Of a stretch of DNA of 64,000 bases, positions 10,376 to 22,126 are shown one piece after another (within the stretch, counting starts at the first letter, position 1; every line of letters starts with the position of its first letter). The notes under the pieces were generated by a model that was given only the letters and a program-made list of their open reading frames with translations, was not told the DNA's origin and did no database searches. The stretch comes from Phialocephala subalpina. Lineage: Eukaryota > Ascomycota > Leotiomycetes > Helotiales > Mollisiaceae. The translations under genes were made by a program, and so were the position numbers. The stretch spans positions 1,112,149-1,176,148 of the forward strand of contig FJOG01000017.1 in NCBI GenBank assembly GCA_900073065.1, written 5' to 3'.

Positions 10376-11481
10376 GCCGCGCGGTGGGTTTGTATTGGAA
10401 AAAGTCGGTGTGCGAAAGGAATCTCTGGAAAACATTAGCACATTTCCATCAGCAGAGCATCCAAGATCATCTACCGAGCGTATTCTCAAGATCCCAGGAC
10501 TAGTGACGCGCAAATTTCGAACTTCAGTCAGCTCTCCGAGGTAATCCGGCCTGATGTTGGCGAATGAGAGATTCGTGAAGCGGCGACGTCATAAACGAAC
10601 AATCCCAGGAACGTTGGCAACGAGAAAGAATTGAGATCTCGCAGAAGCTGAAGTATTTGATCTGATATGTTGGAGGAATCTGAGACCCTAATTTCAATAG
10701 TTTGAGACGTTTGTGGGTAGTGGGGGACGCTGCTGAATAGTGTAATAACGGTACGCTGGTGCAACCAAGATTTGCGCCACTGGTTGACGCGGCTTGAGTC
10801 GGATCTGGCAATTTATCTCGTGCTTAAGAAATGTTTGTACGGATTTCCAGGTTTCGAGGACCAGTGAAGTGTGATGAAGTGTGATGAAGAAGAGAAGGCG
10901 TTCAGATGTTGGAAGAGGACAAATAGAGACCTGCGTGTGTTGTATCCGCTATTTCCCAAATGATCTCGTGGCTCCCTTCCAAATTCGGCTGTGAAGCCAT
11001 TCGGGCCTAGATCAGGAACGGCGACGGCAAATTCCTTTTCTTGTTTTCGGGGTTCTTCACATGCCAGTGCACGTGGAATATCAATAATTTTCTTGAACAA
11101 AACTTGCAGCAGGGTTTTGTTTCTTATAGACTTGAATGTGCATCACAAGGTGGCACATGTAACAACCAAGCATCTGCAATGTCACTTCAAATCTCTATTC
11201 CACGTGATTAATTACTCTGCAGGTGGGTATCTTCCGCTTACAGTACCTAACTCTGTCGATCCCCTTTTCCTTATCGTGACTTAACCTTATCTCTTATCTA
11301 CCATTCAACGTGCAACGATAAAGCTCCAACCCGGTGAAATATATCTCAGCCACGCATATGCTAAGTCGAAGATAGTTACCCCAGATCTTCAAGCACGGTG
11401 GAGTGTATCGGCCAAATCTGCAGTCCAAATCAATCATGTCTCCTTCTCTTCAGCTCACCCTGTTGCACAGAGACCAAGGCC
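10376..11481. other. Divergent promoter region, EKI1-like / CLC
   Basis: About 1.1 kb between two divergent genes. It carries the 5'UTRs of both, including a probable 5'UTR intron of the kinase. The open frames of about 95 codons show no domain. Confidence 0.5.
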
Positions 11482-14070
11482 ATGCCTCAGGACGAGGAGG
11501 CCAACGAGCATACCCGGCTCTTGGATCCTCGAGTCGTCTCATTGAGCGGACGAAAGCCAAGCCGACATGATGATCACTCAGAGCATGATGCTTCTTCAAC
11601 CCTATCTTCTCATGTCTCAAAAGAGGAGCAAGTACTTGCTGGAACTGCAGTTGGAGAGAGACTACCATACAACGACTATACAACCATTGACTGGCTTCAT
11701 GACTTGGTCAATTTCCCTCCTCTGATAAGAGTTTTCAATACTAATACCTGTGCCAGATCAAGGACTCATTCCGCCACCGTGCCATTACCTCGAACAAGAG
11801 CATCAAAGGTCAACTCTTCTCAGCCTGGGACTCATGCCAAGGATGGTTCGCCGCTGCCCTGATAGGAATCCTTACTGCGACCGTAGCCTTCCTAGTCGAC
11901 ATTGCAGAAGCTACAATATCGGACTACAAACAAGGATATTGCTCTACAAACCTCCTTCGAAACCGCGAGAAATGCTGTACACCGAAACGCCCCTTTATGG
12001 CTATTATGGAAGATGTAGGAGATGACTGTGGAGCTTGGAAGGTTTGGTCCAATAATTATTGGGGTTCTTTTGGCATATACGCCGGATTCGCTGTCCTATT
12101 TGGCATTATAGCTGGTGCCGTGACCATGACTACGAAGGCCAACCTCCCAGCAGCAGGAGACGACGACGAAGTTGACCGTGTTGGCGGAGGACAAGGTCGG
12201 CTAGTAGGCAAATCGATGTATATGGCAGCTGGGTCAGGCATACCGGAAATCAAGACCATATTGTCCGGTTTTGTCATCCCACATTTTCTGGATTTCAAAG
12301 TCCTCCTTGTAAAAGCTGTGGGAGCAACGTTTGCGGTTGCTACAGGCATGTGTCTAGGAAAGGAAGGTCCTTTCGTACACATCTCTACATGCGTAGGCTA
12401 TCTCGTCGCAATTCGTTTCCCAAAATACCGAGACAACGGACGAAAGTTACGAGAGATGTTGAGCGTAGCTTGCTCATCAGGTCTGAGTGTGGCTTTCGGT
12501 GCTCCCATCGGTGGTGTACTTTTCTCCTATGAAGTAAGTTCAACAATTCCTCTTCAAACGGAAATGTACTAACTCCAGCAGGAAATCAGCACTTATTTCC
12601 CCCGGAAAGTCCTCTGGCGAGCATTTTTCTGCTCTCTCTGGGCAGCCGTAATCCTCAAAGCTCTAAACCCAAACGGAACCGGTAAACTCACTCTGTTCGA
12701 AACAAGCTACGGAGTCGACTACGAACCAATCCATTATCTCGTGTTCATATTCCTAGGCATAATGGGCGGGCTATTCGGTGGCATCTTCTGCAAAGCTAAT
12801 TTCGTCTGGTCGAAATCCTTCCGAAAATACAGCATTATAGCCAATCACCGTACGTCTTATTTCCCTATTAATTTGCCTTCTTTTGTGTGTGTGTGTGTGT
12901 GTGTGTAGGAGCTCCGGAGTTGGGAGCTGTCTTAGGAGCTGAGATATGGAGCAAACGAACACGATTCGTGTGCTGCTCCTAGGACAACTCTGAACTCAGA
13001 GCTCTCTCCCAAAAGTAGCTTTCTTCACTGCTAATAAGCTGGTAGCCGTCTTCGAACTCGCTCTTGTCGTTTTCTGCACAACCCTCCTCCAATTCCCCAA
13101 CCCTCTGACCCGCGAGCCAGGAGACGTCATCATCAAGAACCTCCTTGTCGATTGTCGCCAACCTGAAGGGTCTTGGGTTTGCGAACAAGAAGCGTCAGAA
13201 GACAAAAGTCGGTATTACGGCTGGCTCATCTATGGAACTCTGGTAAAATTAATCCTCACAATCATAACATTCGGCTGTAAAGTCCCATCCGGAATCATCA
13301 TCCCAGCCCTCGATGCCGGAGCCCTATTTGGACGTCTAATCGGACAAGTGATCCCAAATATCTCACCCGGGATCTTCGCCATGGTCGGCGCAGCAGCTTT
13401 CCTCGCAGGCGTTTCGAGAATGACTGTTTCGTTGACAGTCATCATGTTTGAACTTACGGGCGAAGTCGGATACATCCCACCATTCATGATCGCTATTCTG
13501 GTCGCGAAATGGGTCGCAGATGCATTGAGCAGTGAAGGTGTTTATGATCTTGCTCAAACAGTCCTAGGGCACCCATTCCTGGATCCCGAACATGCGCTCA
13601 GCATTGTGAGAGATGAAGGTCACTTGGTTGAGGAGCTAATTCCGCCTGCGCAGACGATGAGAGAGATTACTGTGGATGTCGGACCCGAGTGTAAAGTCTC
13701 GAAACACTTGCTAGCCACCAAGCTCTCGCAACTCAAGGCTCGTGGACTCATGGACGCAGGTCTTGTCCTCGTAGATGGGAACAATATGCTGCATGGCTAT
13801 CTCGCTCAAGGAGAACTGGAGTTCTCTATCAACGAAGCAGAAGTACTTCAAGACGACGAGCCAGTCGACTTGCTGGAAGGAATACTTTCCACATTCGTGG
13901 ATCGTACTCCTCTCACAATTTGCGCGAAAGCGCCAATGGAATATGTCGTCGAGATGTTTGGAAAGCTTGGTCTTCGACATCTGATTGTCGTCGAGGAAGG
14001 GACTGGGAAGGTGGTTGGAGTGATTATCAAAAAGCGTCTTGTTTTGTATTTGGAAGGACTGCATCATTGA
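11482..14070 (+). CDS. CLC-family chloride channel / Cl-/H+ antiporter
   Basis: Membrane chloride transporter of the CLC fold, like yeast Gef1, which acts in Golgi/vacuole ion balance. Four exons (11482-11706, 11757-12533, 12582-12849, 13046-14070) give 764 aa. Seen in order are an acidic cytosolic N-terminus, TIDWLHDLIKDSFRHRA, the selectivity motif GSGIPE, and GKEGPFVH with its gating Glu. Next are GAPIGGVLFSYEEIS with a proton-glutamate-type second Glu, then REPGDVI and GALFGRLIGQ. Two C-terminal CBS segments follow, the last ending VVGVIIKKRLVLYLEG. Having both Glu residues points to an exchanger rather than a channel (inference). Intron 2 falls exactly between the two Glu codons. The first donor (GTCAAT) is weak but restores the family sequence. 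Intron 3 is unusually long (196 nt) and contains a microsatellite and a hairpin. Confidence 0.92.
12889..13004. repeat. GT microsatellite plus 96-bp hairpin in CLC intron 3
   Basis: A (GT)n run ends at about 12907. It is followed by an imperfect inverted repeat: GAGCTC..GAGTT..TGTC.TAGGAGC at 12909-12939 against its complement at 12975-13004. The centre (CACGATTCGTG) is itself palindromic. The other CLC introns are about 50 nt, so this is probably inserted DNA, MITE-like in shape. Confidence 0.65.
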
Positions 14071-16724
14071 ATGCTTGTATATCATGACGGTACTACATTT
14101 TGCATATAGCAAATTTGGAAAGAAAACATTGTACGGAAATGGAAACATCATTTCAAATCATGCAAATGTCCATATTGCTCTCGCTATCTGTCCTCGTACT
14201 CTAGTCTGGGGGCTCGATGAACTTCTCCAGCATCATGGACATACCTTCCGTTGCAGATCGAAGGTGCCGTTCACCTACTTGCACACTTTCCTGTTCTTGC
14301 CAAGACCGAGTCTCTCCGTGACATCAATGCTTTCACCCATTTGCAGACATGCAACAATCTAGATATATTTACTACACATCGAGGGTGCTGTATACCCTCC
14401 CCCTTTGAAAGTAGCATCGCAATCTCCCAGACAAGGGTTTGTTGCAGGTCGAAGGCGCTGTTCACCTCCACGCCTTACCGTATTTGGTCCAGAGAGATAG
14501 ATTTGTGATAGTAAATATCAGACGCAAAGGAAGGTGGTGGGAGACACGCAGGAGGGAAACCTCTTTCAATTAAGGGGAATGAAAAGGCTAGCCAGGTGAA
14601 TATTAACCCCTTCTACAAACTTTCGGGCGTTGAGGCAGTGTTTCAGACTAGAAATACTCAACCCAATCCTTGCAAGCACAATGACGAATCACTCACTCAC
14701 TGGTGGTAACCGTATTATAGCTAAGGTTATCAACAAGCAGTCGACCGAACTGGTCTTAGCCGCCGTGTCTAGGGGGCAGCATTGCATGAGACGTGATGTG
14801 TCGGTGCCTTGAGTGCTTTCCCTTCTACTGTCCTGTGAAAATACAAAAAGGACAAAATTTGCCGTCCATTTATTATATATAGTTATCAATGTTCACTCAC
14901 GGAAAAGAAGGGACTCAGAAGTATTTCAGGGATATCGCCGAGCACCCCCGAGAGAGTAACACACTGTGCGGAGTGGGCCGAAAACCAAGAGCTACAGTGA
15001 CGAATGAGGAGGAGGCCTGCTTCGCCAAACTCGCGTCTTTGAATTGGTTGGAGAAGAGTTGCTGCGGGCGAGACTCTTTTATAAATACAACCCCACGCAA
15101 GCTAACTGCGACGAACGAGATTTGCAATCATCGCTTTTGCAGGAGTGTCTCTTTTGTACAAGGCAGGACAGAATCTGAAGGAGGCCCTTCTCACGGAGTA
15201 TATAATCGTCCCTTCGAGCTTGGGAGATAGATACTGAGAGACATACCGCTTTGTACAAAGACTTCATCTTCAGTGGATGACGAGCGAGGGAAGTTTGCTA
15301 ATCTATGATTGACTCTTCGTTTGGTCAGAAAATTCAAGCTCTGGACGAATGATACTACCGCACATGGACGACCTCTTGGAAGCTGGAGCGCCATAGTGGA
15401 TTGCTTTTATTGTCAAGCTTTCATATTGCTATTAATTTGCCACTTTTCTTTCAGACGAAACCTGGTGAGACGTTCACCATACTTCTTAAACGTGGTCTAC
15501 CTGCTCTTTATCGGCTCCAAAATGCATGTTAGTGGATTACATAGAAAGTAAGCCAGCTGCAGAAGTCGCAGTCGGACGCCCCTCGGTGCCGGTAGCAACA
15601 ATTCGCATAAGATCCCTTATTTGTTATGCAGTTGGTGAGTACAGTACAAAGCAGAGCTTTATATACCCCTCTACAAAGAGTACAAATTCCACAAGTCACA
15701 GATTGCAGTCAAACAGTGAATGCACCAATGCGCAAGAAGCAAGAACCTCTAACTTAACTTTGTCGACCGAGGTAGGTATTCACCAGATCACGAGGATGAA
15801 TGCTGTGCATCAAAAAGGTGTTATGCTTCACTGCTTTTATTCGCAGCCTTGAAGGATCTCGTACGAGAGAATTCGCGATGCTGGGAGTACAAGTATTTCC
15901 CTTCTCAACGACCAACGTGAACATCAGCACAACAACCACAGCTTTGGGAGTGGCCAGGAAGCAACGACAACGACTTGCATCTCTCTCATTTGCACAGGTT
16001 ATTATTAGGTATAGCAGCACTGAAACCTAGCGAAGCTACTGGGTCAGTGGCATGCTTTCCCTTTCCGTTTGGCAAAGCCCGTTGCTGCAATTGCGTGTAG
16101 TTGACAGCAGCGCCGCACTTGACAACAATTATCTGGGTCTTAAAATCCGTGTGTCAGATTGCCACCGAATCTTGCTTTGGTAGACGTTCCAGCCTTTATT
16201 CTTGCAGTTTGCTCCCTGCACGAAACTACAAGTAGCTGAGTGGTCAAAAGCCTCTGAACACCTCTGAGCTGGTCTTCGACACAATTTTGGATGTGGACTT
16301 CCTTGATCTGAGCCCTCACTTTAACTTTAAATGTTGCCGGAAGAAACGGAGAAGATTAAAACAGCAAGGCTAACTTTGTAGGGAAGTAAGGTTAAACGGA
16401 AGTGTCTGCTGCCTGAATATGTGCGACAGATGATGTTTGGCATTGTTTGCGACGTGCAGCAAGGGCAATAGAACATAACTGAGCCGCCAACCCTAGCAGC
16501 AGCATATTTTCAAAGTATCTCTTGCATTTCATTTCTATGCTGTTGCACATCGCAATCGGATAAATGTACTTCTTTTCCATATGTCTCTTCTTTTCTTTTC
16601 CGCCTTTGTTGCACGTCGCAAACCGGTAGAAGCTTCCGCCTTGCTACATATACTTTCCCGTTGACTCTGATGATATCCTATTCTCGCCATCCAAACCTCA
16701 GTACGTATCTGATGTTTAGATCTG
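14071..16724. other. Gene-free stretch, tail-to-tail
   Basis: About 2.6 kb between convergent 3' ends. No gene is supported. A divergent direct repeat (GTTGCAGrTCGAAGGyGCyG followed by TTCACCT) occurs near 14249 and 14441, with related GTTGCA..TCGCA words near 16545 and 16610. All open frames are short and lack domains. Confidence 0.45.
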
Positions 16725-18568
16725 CTATTCACTCCTCTCCTTCTTCTTCCGAAGTCGATTGTAGAACCACTTCGTCAGGCTTTTGATACATTCATCGAAA
16801 GATTCAGTAACCCACATGAGCAATCTGGCGAAGAAAAACAGGGCCAGAAACGATATGCTCATGATACCGGCGAAAGAATACCAATAGTCCTTCGAAGTAT
16901 ACACTCCTTGCAAATCACTGACTTGAATAGAGAAGTAGCTGGTCATGAGACCGACGGGAAGGAACAAGACACTAAGCTTGGCAAGTAATGTTGCCGCCCG
17001 AGTCAGGCGAGCTGTTGCTTCCGAGTCTTTCTGAGCGATGATATTGAAGTACTTAGTTGCGTTAGCGAGAACAAATGTGCAATTGGAGATAAGACTATAC
17101 TGTAGTGGAAAGGGCATCTTTTTCGGCAAGCGACTCTGTCATCTGGGCGATAATAAGTAGATCCAACCTGTCTTTCAGACGCCCAAAGCGCTGCCTGGCA
17201 GACTGAGTTAGAACAACTCCTCGGTTGCCATTCGTGGAAGCGAGATCACCCATACTGCTTGTGGTATTCAGCGTATCGGACTGCGAATCTAGAATGCGTT
17301 GAACGAGATTCTTGTACCCTATGTATAGGTGTTGTAGTTCACGACCTTTCCGGCCGAGGACGTGGAGGCGGGGTATTATTTCAGTGTCTTGCGTCTGGTA
17401 CGATTTCTTGTACATTTCGAAGAGAATTGCTTGGTCAAGCTGCTCTAGGCGCTTTTGATACTTTGCAACTGTGGTGTAGACAGCCTGCCAGTCGTCAAAC
17501 AGATAGTAGAATAGTAAACTCGCTCCTTCTACGCCAGGGCTGGTATCAGACATATTTTCTTTGAGAGCTTGGCGGATGGATATCATCGATATGGCGTTAG
17601 TACTTTGATGGCCGCAATTGGATAGCTGACTCAGAACGATGAGGGTATTGGCACGGAAGGATTTTAAGTCTCTGATATCTTCAATGTGCCCCGGGTGTTC
17701 GTGCAGAGATAGAACAGTGTCTACAGGATGTTAGAGATAGATCTGGGAATGACATGGCAGCTTGCATACGATCATCGCAAAGTATTAACCAAGACCACAG
17801 TCTTCTTTGCGCTCCCTCCGAAATTATATCAACGTCGACTTGGTCGGTCTGTGAGACAATCTCGTGCATGAAATTTGCGCCTACACAGATGTCTATTGTT
17901 TCCATCAGCAACTTCCGATTTTCCCTTTTTGTCGAGTCAAGAGTCTTACAATGGTTGCCGATATCGATCGATTGATAATTGGTCATTTGTTCTGCCAGGG
18001 CATAGTGGCTGATGCCATCCAACGACTGTATTCTCGGGGGTTCTACCATTTCCAAGGGAACCCCGTGCGACATCTTCTCGCCCGAGCTGTCTGGGACCTC
18101 TGCTGGAGCACCAGCTATTTCCACGTCCTGCTTCCAGTGAAACTTTGTTTTGAACTTGCTGGCTGGTTTCTGCTTCGTCTTCAACTTCGATTCAGGCGGC
18201 TTGGTCTTCATTATGGCGAGTAGTCTGGGAGAAAAGCCATAATGCTTTCCCAGGATGTCGACTATCTCCCCTTGGACATGAGGCCCCCACAGGTTGCTGT
18301 TCAAAGCAGAGTCGTCAGTATAAGGTCGAGCTTGAGGAGTCTTCTAGCAGCGTAATCGTACTCACATCCATCTTACAGGCCGGTCTGCTGGAGGCGGCGT
18401 ATCCGTGAGTGTCTGCACATGGTCTGCTTCTATGTCGAAAGCTATTCGAGCTTGGGCTCTGCCAAATTCGACGAGGAAATTGCGTGTATCCTGGAGCAAA
18501 GCCCGAGTCCTGCTGCTCTCATAGACCTTGGCATCATCGTAGTTCTCGAATGGGACGTCGGAACCCAT
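16725..18568 (-). CDS. CorA-like fungal membrane protein
   Basis: Four exons (18568-18366, 18296-17770, 17720-17101, 17051-16725) give about 558 aa, with agreeing phases. The N-terminal soluble region contains VRWINLWGPH..EIVDILGKHYGFSPRLLAIM, LCDDHTVLSLHE, and a coiled helical stretch (QAVYTTVAKYQKRLEQLDQA). A helix then leads into LTRAATLLAKLSVLFLPVGLMTSYFSIQV and a second helix, SFAGIMSISFLALFFFARLLMWV, before a basic tail. This is the CorA magnesium-transporter topology of two C-terminal helices. The hallmark G-M-N after the first helix is absent; the equivalent is YFSIQ. Proteins of this fungal group are therefore of unproven transport activity. The last intron (17100-17052, GTATAG..CTAAG) uses an AAG acceptor but restores STT-YFNIIAQKDSE. 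Confidence 0.8.
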
Positions 18569-18958
18569 GATCGCGGTCGTAATTCAAAGCGTATGCAACG
18601 CGTTGAAGAGAAGAGAAGGACATGTTGGAGTATTTGTTTGCTGTCATGGTTGGAAGCGCGTAAGGCTGCATGAGGCTGATGTTGTGTGAGACAGGGTGCT
18701 CAGCTGAACGTTCAGGGGCTTTTTAGCGCACGGCTAGCCTGAAGCTTGTCACTCCTCGCTGCATGTGTTACTCTTTCTTCAACTCTAGTGAGTCACGATC
18801 CCAACATCAGACAGAACAAGTATGCGCTCTATCGCTCTGATTAACTGCCTTTCTATTAGCATGTTCGAACTCTTCATCTTGTGATTTTGTACCACTGCCA
18901 GTTGTAGCACATTCTTAAGTTTAACAAACTCCCTTACTCAACCACCACTGCCACCACC
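18569..18958. other. Divergent promoter, CorA-like / GNAT
   Basis: 390 bp between start codons. The end next to the GNAT gene is a C/A-rich fungal-type leader (CAACCACTGCCACCACC directly before ATG). No gene is seen. Confidence 0.5.
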
Positions 18959-19663
18959 ATGGCGTTCGAGATCATTCAAATCCCACATGACGATGAGAGT
19001 GTTCGTGCTCATATTGAACAGTACAAGGCCTTTCGACTGTACTCTCTCAAGACTGCACCAAATTCATTCGGCTCTACCTATGAGAGAGAGATCGCCTTCA
19101 CCAACGACGTCTGGTACAACCGTTTGGCCAACCCGTTAGCCACCACATTCATTGCCGTTCAGTCAGATCGTATCATCAGTACCATTACTGCAATGGGACC
19201 TCTCCCATGGGCGCCAGAAGAGTAAGTGTACTCAATTTCCGTTCTCGAAATCTCGCACATGAGCAACTGCACTTCATCCAAATTTGCATTAGGCCATTCT
19301 TTCTGACGGCATCCACTCAGAGCCCCTCCTGCAAAAGACCCGTGGACGCCTAGTATGGACTCTGCTCTTTTGACATACTTTCACTTCCGTGTCAATGGAA
19401 TGTTTACAGTACCTGAGGCTCGTGGGCAGGGTGTTGCTAAAGCACTCTTAGACCGCTTCTTCAAATTCGGGAAAGATGAGGCAGTCAAAGCCGGGAAGGA
19501 ATTTGTCTCTAGCATTGTGGTTGATGCAGATAACCCGCCAGCAAGGAAGCTCTATGAAAAGTGTGGCTATGTGGCAGTGAGTGAGGAACCATACGGCCCT
19601 TCAAGAATAGCGGTACTTATGAAGTACCCCTCAAGTCCTGGTAAGACAATAGTCTCTGCTTGA
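18959..19663 (+). CDS. GNAT-family N-acetyltransferase
   Basis: Transfers acetyl from acetyl-CoA to an unknown amine. Two exons (18959-19221 and 19321-19663) give 201 aa. The N-terminal part has YKAFRLYSLKTAPNSFGSTYEREIAF, a common opening of fungal GNATs. The second exon holds the fold's core: FRVNGMFTVPEARGQGVAKALLDRFFKFG, where R-G-Q-G-V-A-K is the acetyl-CoA pyrophosphate loop (Q/R-x-x-G-x-G/A). It is followed by VDADNPPARKLYEKCGYVAV, the usual motif B. The Kozak-like CCACCATGG supports the start. The substrate cannot be inferred. Confidence 0.88.
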
Positions 19664-20335
19664 CGTTGTCTGAAAAGTCGATGTACTCTGCAGTACACTG
19701 TATGGGTCCTTGGAAGTCAAATCTCAGGGTCTCCGAGTAGAGAGATGGGACGGATCACATAGTTGAAATGTTGTTTTATCCCAAAACGTTCCACAAATCA
19801 ACGCTTTTTCCAACCTTCCTGCTGTACAACTTCGAACTCGAGTAACCTGTCTGGGCTCGTCCATACAAGCCACATCCAGGAACAGAAGTGCAGCCAAATG
19901 CTGATCTCTTGTCTTTTGGTTTTTGACAGTGTGGCGGTGCAGCTGCATCAACGCCACACCTCTCCTCTGCGGAAGCAAATGGCGATGCTTTTCTGCAGGG
20001 TTTCTCGGATCGACCCCGCGCTACCCAGAAAACAAGGAAGCAACAACAGCTTGACGTATCAACGACGCCTCATTTTAAGCCCTGATGGGACGCTGTAATC
20101 CCATGCATTTGCCACAGCAGGGGGTAGACAAACAGATAATATCAGCCTTGCTGCTACTCTCCTCTTGTCCGTTTCAAATTTTGTCCAGGAGCAGCAACAT
20201 GGGACGAACCTGTTGATGGTGAACGTAAGACGATAGTGAGGGCAATTGGAGCTTCAGAATACTGGCATCTGATATCATTATCGGTTTCAGCAACCTACAG
20301 TAGATCATTCACGACACTCACTCTCCAGCCTCAAA
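19664..20335. other. Intergenic
   Basis: 3' flank of the GNAT gene and promoter of the CFEM gene. No gene, tRNA or clear repeat is seen. Confidence 0.5.
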
Positions 20336-21187
20336 ATGCTCTCCCAGCTGAGCCCAGTCATTCTCGCAGCCTCGATACTGTCTCTACCTCTCATCCACGC
20401 TCAATTCGTTTCCAACCTCCCGCAATGCGTCCAAAACTGCATCTACCAGTCCACAGACGACAACTGCGAAGTCACAGACATCAAATGTCTCTGTCGAGCC
20501 TCGGCCGGGAACTTCCTCCCCGACCTCATCACCTGCATGCACGGCAACTGCGACGACGATCTCGACAACAGCCTCCTACTCACACCATTACAACTCGCCT
20601 GCATGTTAGCAGGTACACCGATCCCCGACTCAGCAATACAAAACGCGGAGAATGAAGCCAGTAGTCTTGCCACGCAAGTCACGATTACAGTCACGAAGGG
20701 CGGTTCGGGAGAGTCAACGGTGACAGCCACAACCACTCAATCCGGGACCACAATCTACGAAATTTATCCCATCACAGTAGACAGCACCACCACAATCACA
20801 GGCCCAACATCAACGAAGACCATTTCGAAGACTGTTGATCCAGGGACGAATGTCATCTACACGACGACAAATTCTCGGGGGGAAACAGTCACGCTGCGAC
20901 CTTCGTCGATTTCTTCCGTAACTGCTGGTCCGAGTCAAAGTCATTTGTCTTCAGGTTCAGCGGGAGGAAATAGTGATACGACGACTACGACGAGTGTTGC
21001 GGCTCAGGAGACGAGATCTAGTGAAAGTAGCAGCAAAGCGAGCAAGACTTCGAAAGCACCGAGTCCAGATGCGACGGACAGTGCGCCGTTTAAAGACACA
21101 AACGGCGCGGGTGCGAGGGTTGGAGATGGAATTGAGCGATGGCTTTGGATAGGTGCCCTGTTTGCGACTTGGTGGGCGTGGGTTTAA
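20336..21187 (+). CDS. CFEM-domain GPI-anchored surface protein
   Basis: Single exon, 283 aa. Residues 1-22 form a signal peptide (hydrophobic run ending LIHAQ). A CFEM domain follows with all eight cysteines in order (QC, NC, NC, KC-LC, TC, NC, AC) and the usual D before the KCLC pair (EVTDIKCLC). Then comes a Ser/Thr-rich stalk of about 150 residues, and a hydrophobic C-terminus (LWIGALFATWWAWV) after NGAG that looks like a GPI signal. CFEM proteins sit in the fungal membrane or wall, where some bind haem and others affect host interaction. Which applies here cannot be read from sequence. The CFEM Asp needed for haem binding in Candida Csa2/Rbt5 types seems present, but I could not align it. 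Confidence 0.88.
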   Translation: MLSQLSPVILAASILSLPLIHAQFVSNLPQCVQNCIYQSTDDNCEVTDIKCLCRASAGNFLPDLITCMHGNCDDDLDNSLLLTPLQLACMLAGTPIPDSAIQNAENEASSLATQVTITVTKGGSGESTVTATTTQSGTTIYEIYPITVDSTTTITGPTSTKTISKTVDPGTNVIYTTTNSRGETVTLRPSSISSVTAGPSQSHLSSGSAGGNSDTTTTTSVAAQETRSSESSSKASKTSKAPSPDATDSAPFKDTNGAGARVGDGIERWLWIGALFATWWAWV

Positions 21188-22126
21188 TGCTGCAAGCGGA
21201 TGAGGACATCGATGTGGCTTACGAATTATGATGGATGGCGTTGGGGAAACATATACCACGAAATGAATCGACTTTCAATGAGGTATTGCCATATTTCGTT
21301 CCCTGATTGCAATACTCGGTGTCGAGTGCACAGCACGAATGCCAAAGTTTTCTTCAATCAAGCATACAGTCGAGCAATTATAGGCAAGCGTCTTTTCATA
21401 ACCTCATTCGAACTACCTTTTGAGATTTAAAGTCAGACTCCATTTCATGCTTCCTTCTTTGATAATTTCGGGCAACCAAGAAATGGCCATTACTTGGTCT
21501 CTACTCCGTACACTCAGGCATAGTTTTGTCTTACTCTTCCTCACGAACCCGCCCACAGCAGATCTCGCAACGAAAAGATTATTGTTCAAAGTTCGCATCG
21601 CCTGGAAACAGTGTAAGACCAGGGACACACTCGACAAACCCATACCACGCAAGCGCAGCACGGATCCACCGCTTCAACAAAAATAGTAAATCCGAAAAGG
21701 ACAGTCGCCATATAGGGACAGCGCCAGGGATTAAGCTGGGCAGAACAGATACTACACTTGATCTCAGCGCAATGCTGGGAGAGCTGAGGAGAAAAAAAGA
21801 TGATGAAAATGGGAGGGAGGGGTTTATATAGTTTTTGGGGGGGAGGGGAGGCTAGTTAAGGGGGGTTACACGTGCGATGTTTGCGTCGTTTGTATGGAAA
21901 ATGAGGTGAGTCAAGAGTGTAGCGAGGGCCTGTTGCCTGGAGCAAAAGGGGGGCGAAGCGACTCAAGCGAGGTTGGGATGACACATTGGGGCTGGTTTCG
22001 ACATTCTCGCCAGGCAGAAGACTCACGATCCTGAACATCACAATAGGTAGCGTGGCTGATGGCGTGGTATGCTCTTGAAGTGAGCTTCCCTGTTTTTTTG
22101 ATTCTCTATCGGTCTATGTCTGGCTG
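21188..22126. other. Intergenic, start of gene-poor region
   Basis: No gene. A G-rich run at about 21835-21870 (GGGGGGGAGGGGAGG type) is the only visible oddity. Confidence 0.45.

Noticed and set aside
14245..14469. Divergent direct repeat considered as a CRISPR-like or satellite array
   Set aside because: Only two clear units with many mismatches and irregular spacing; eukaryotic context.
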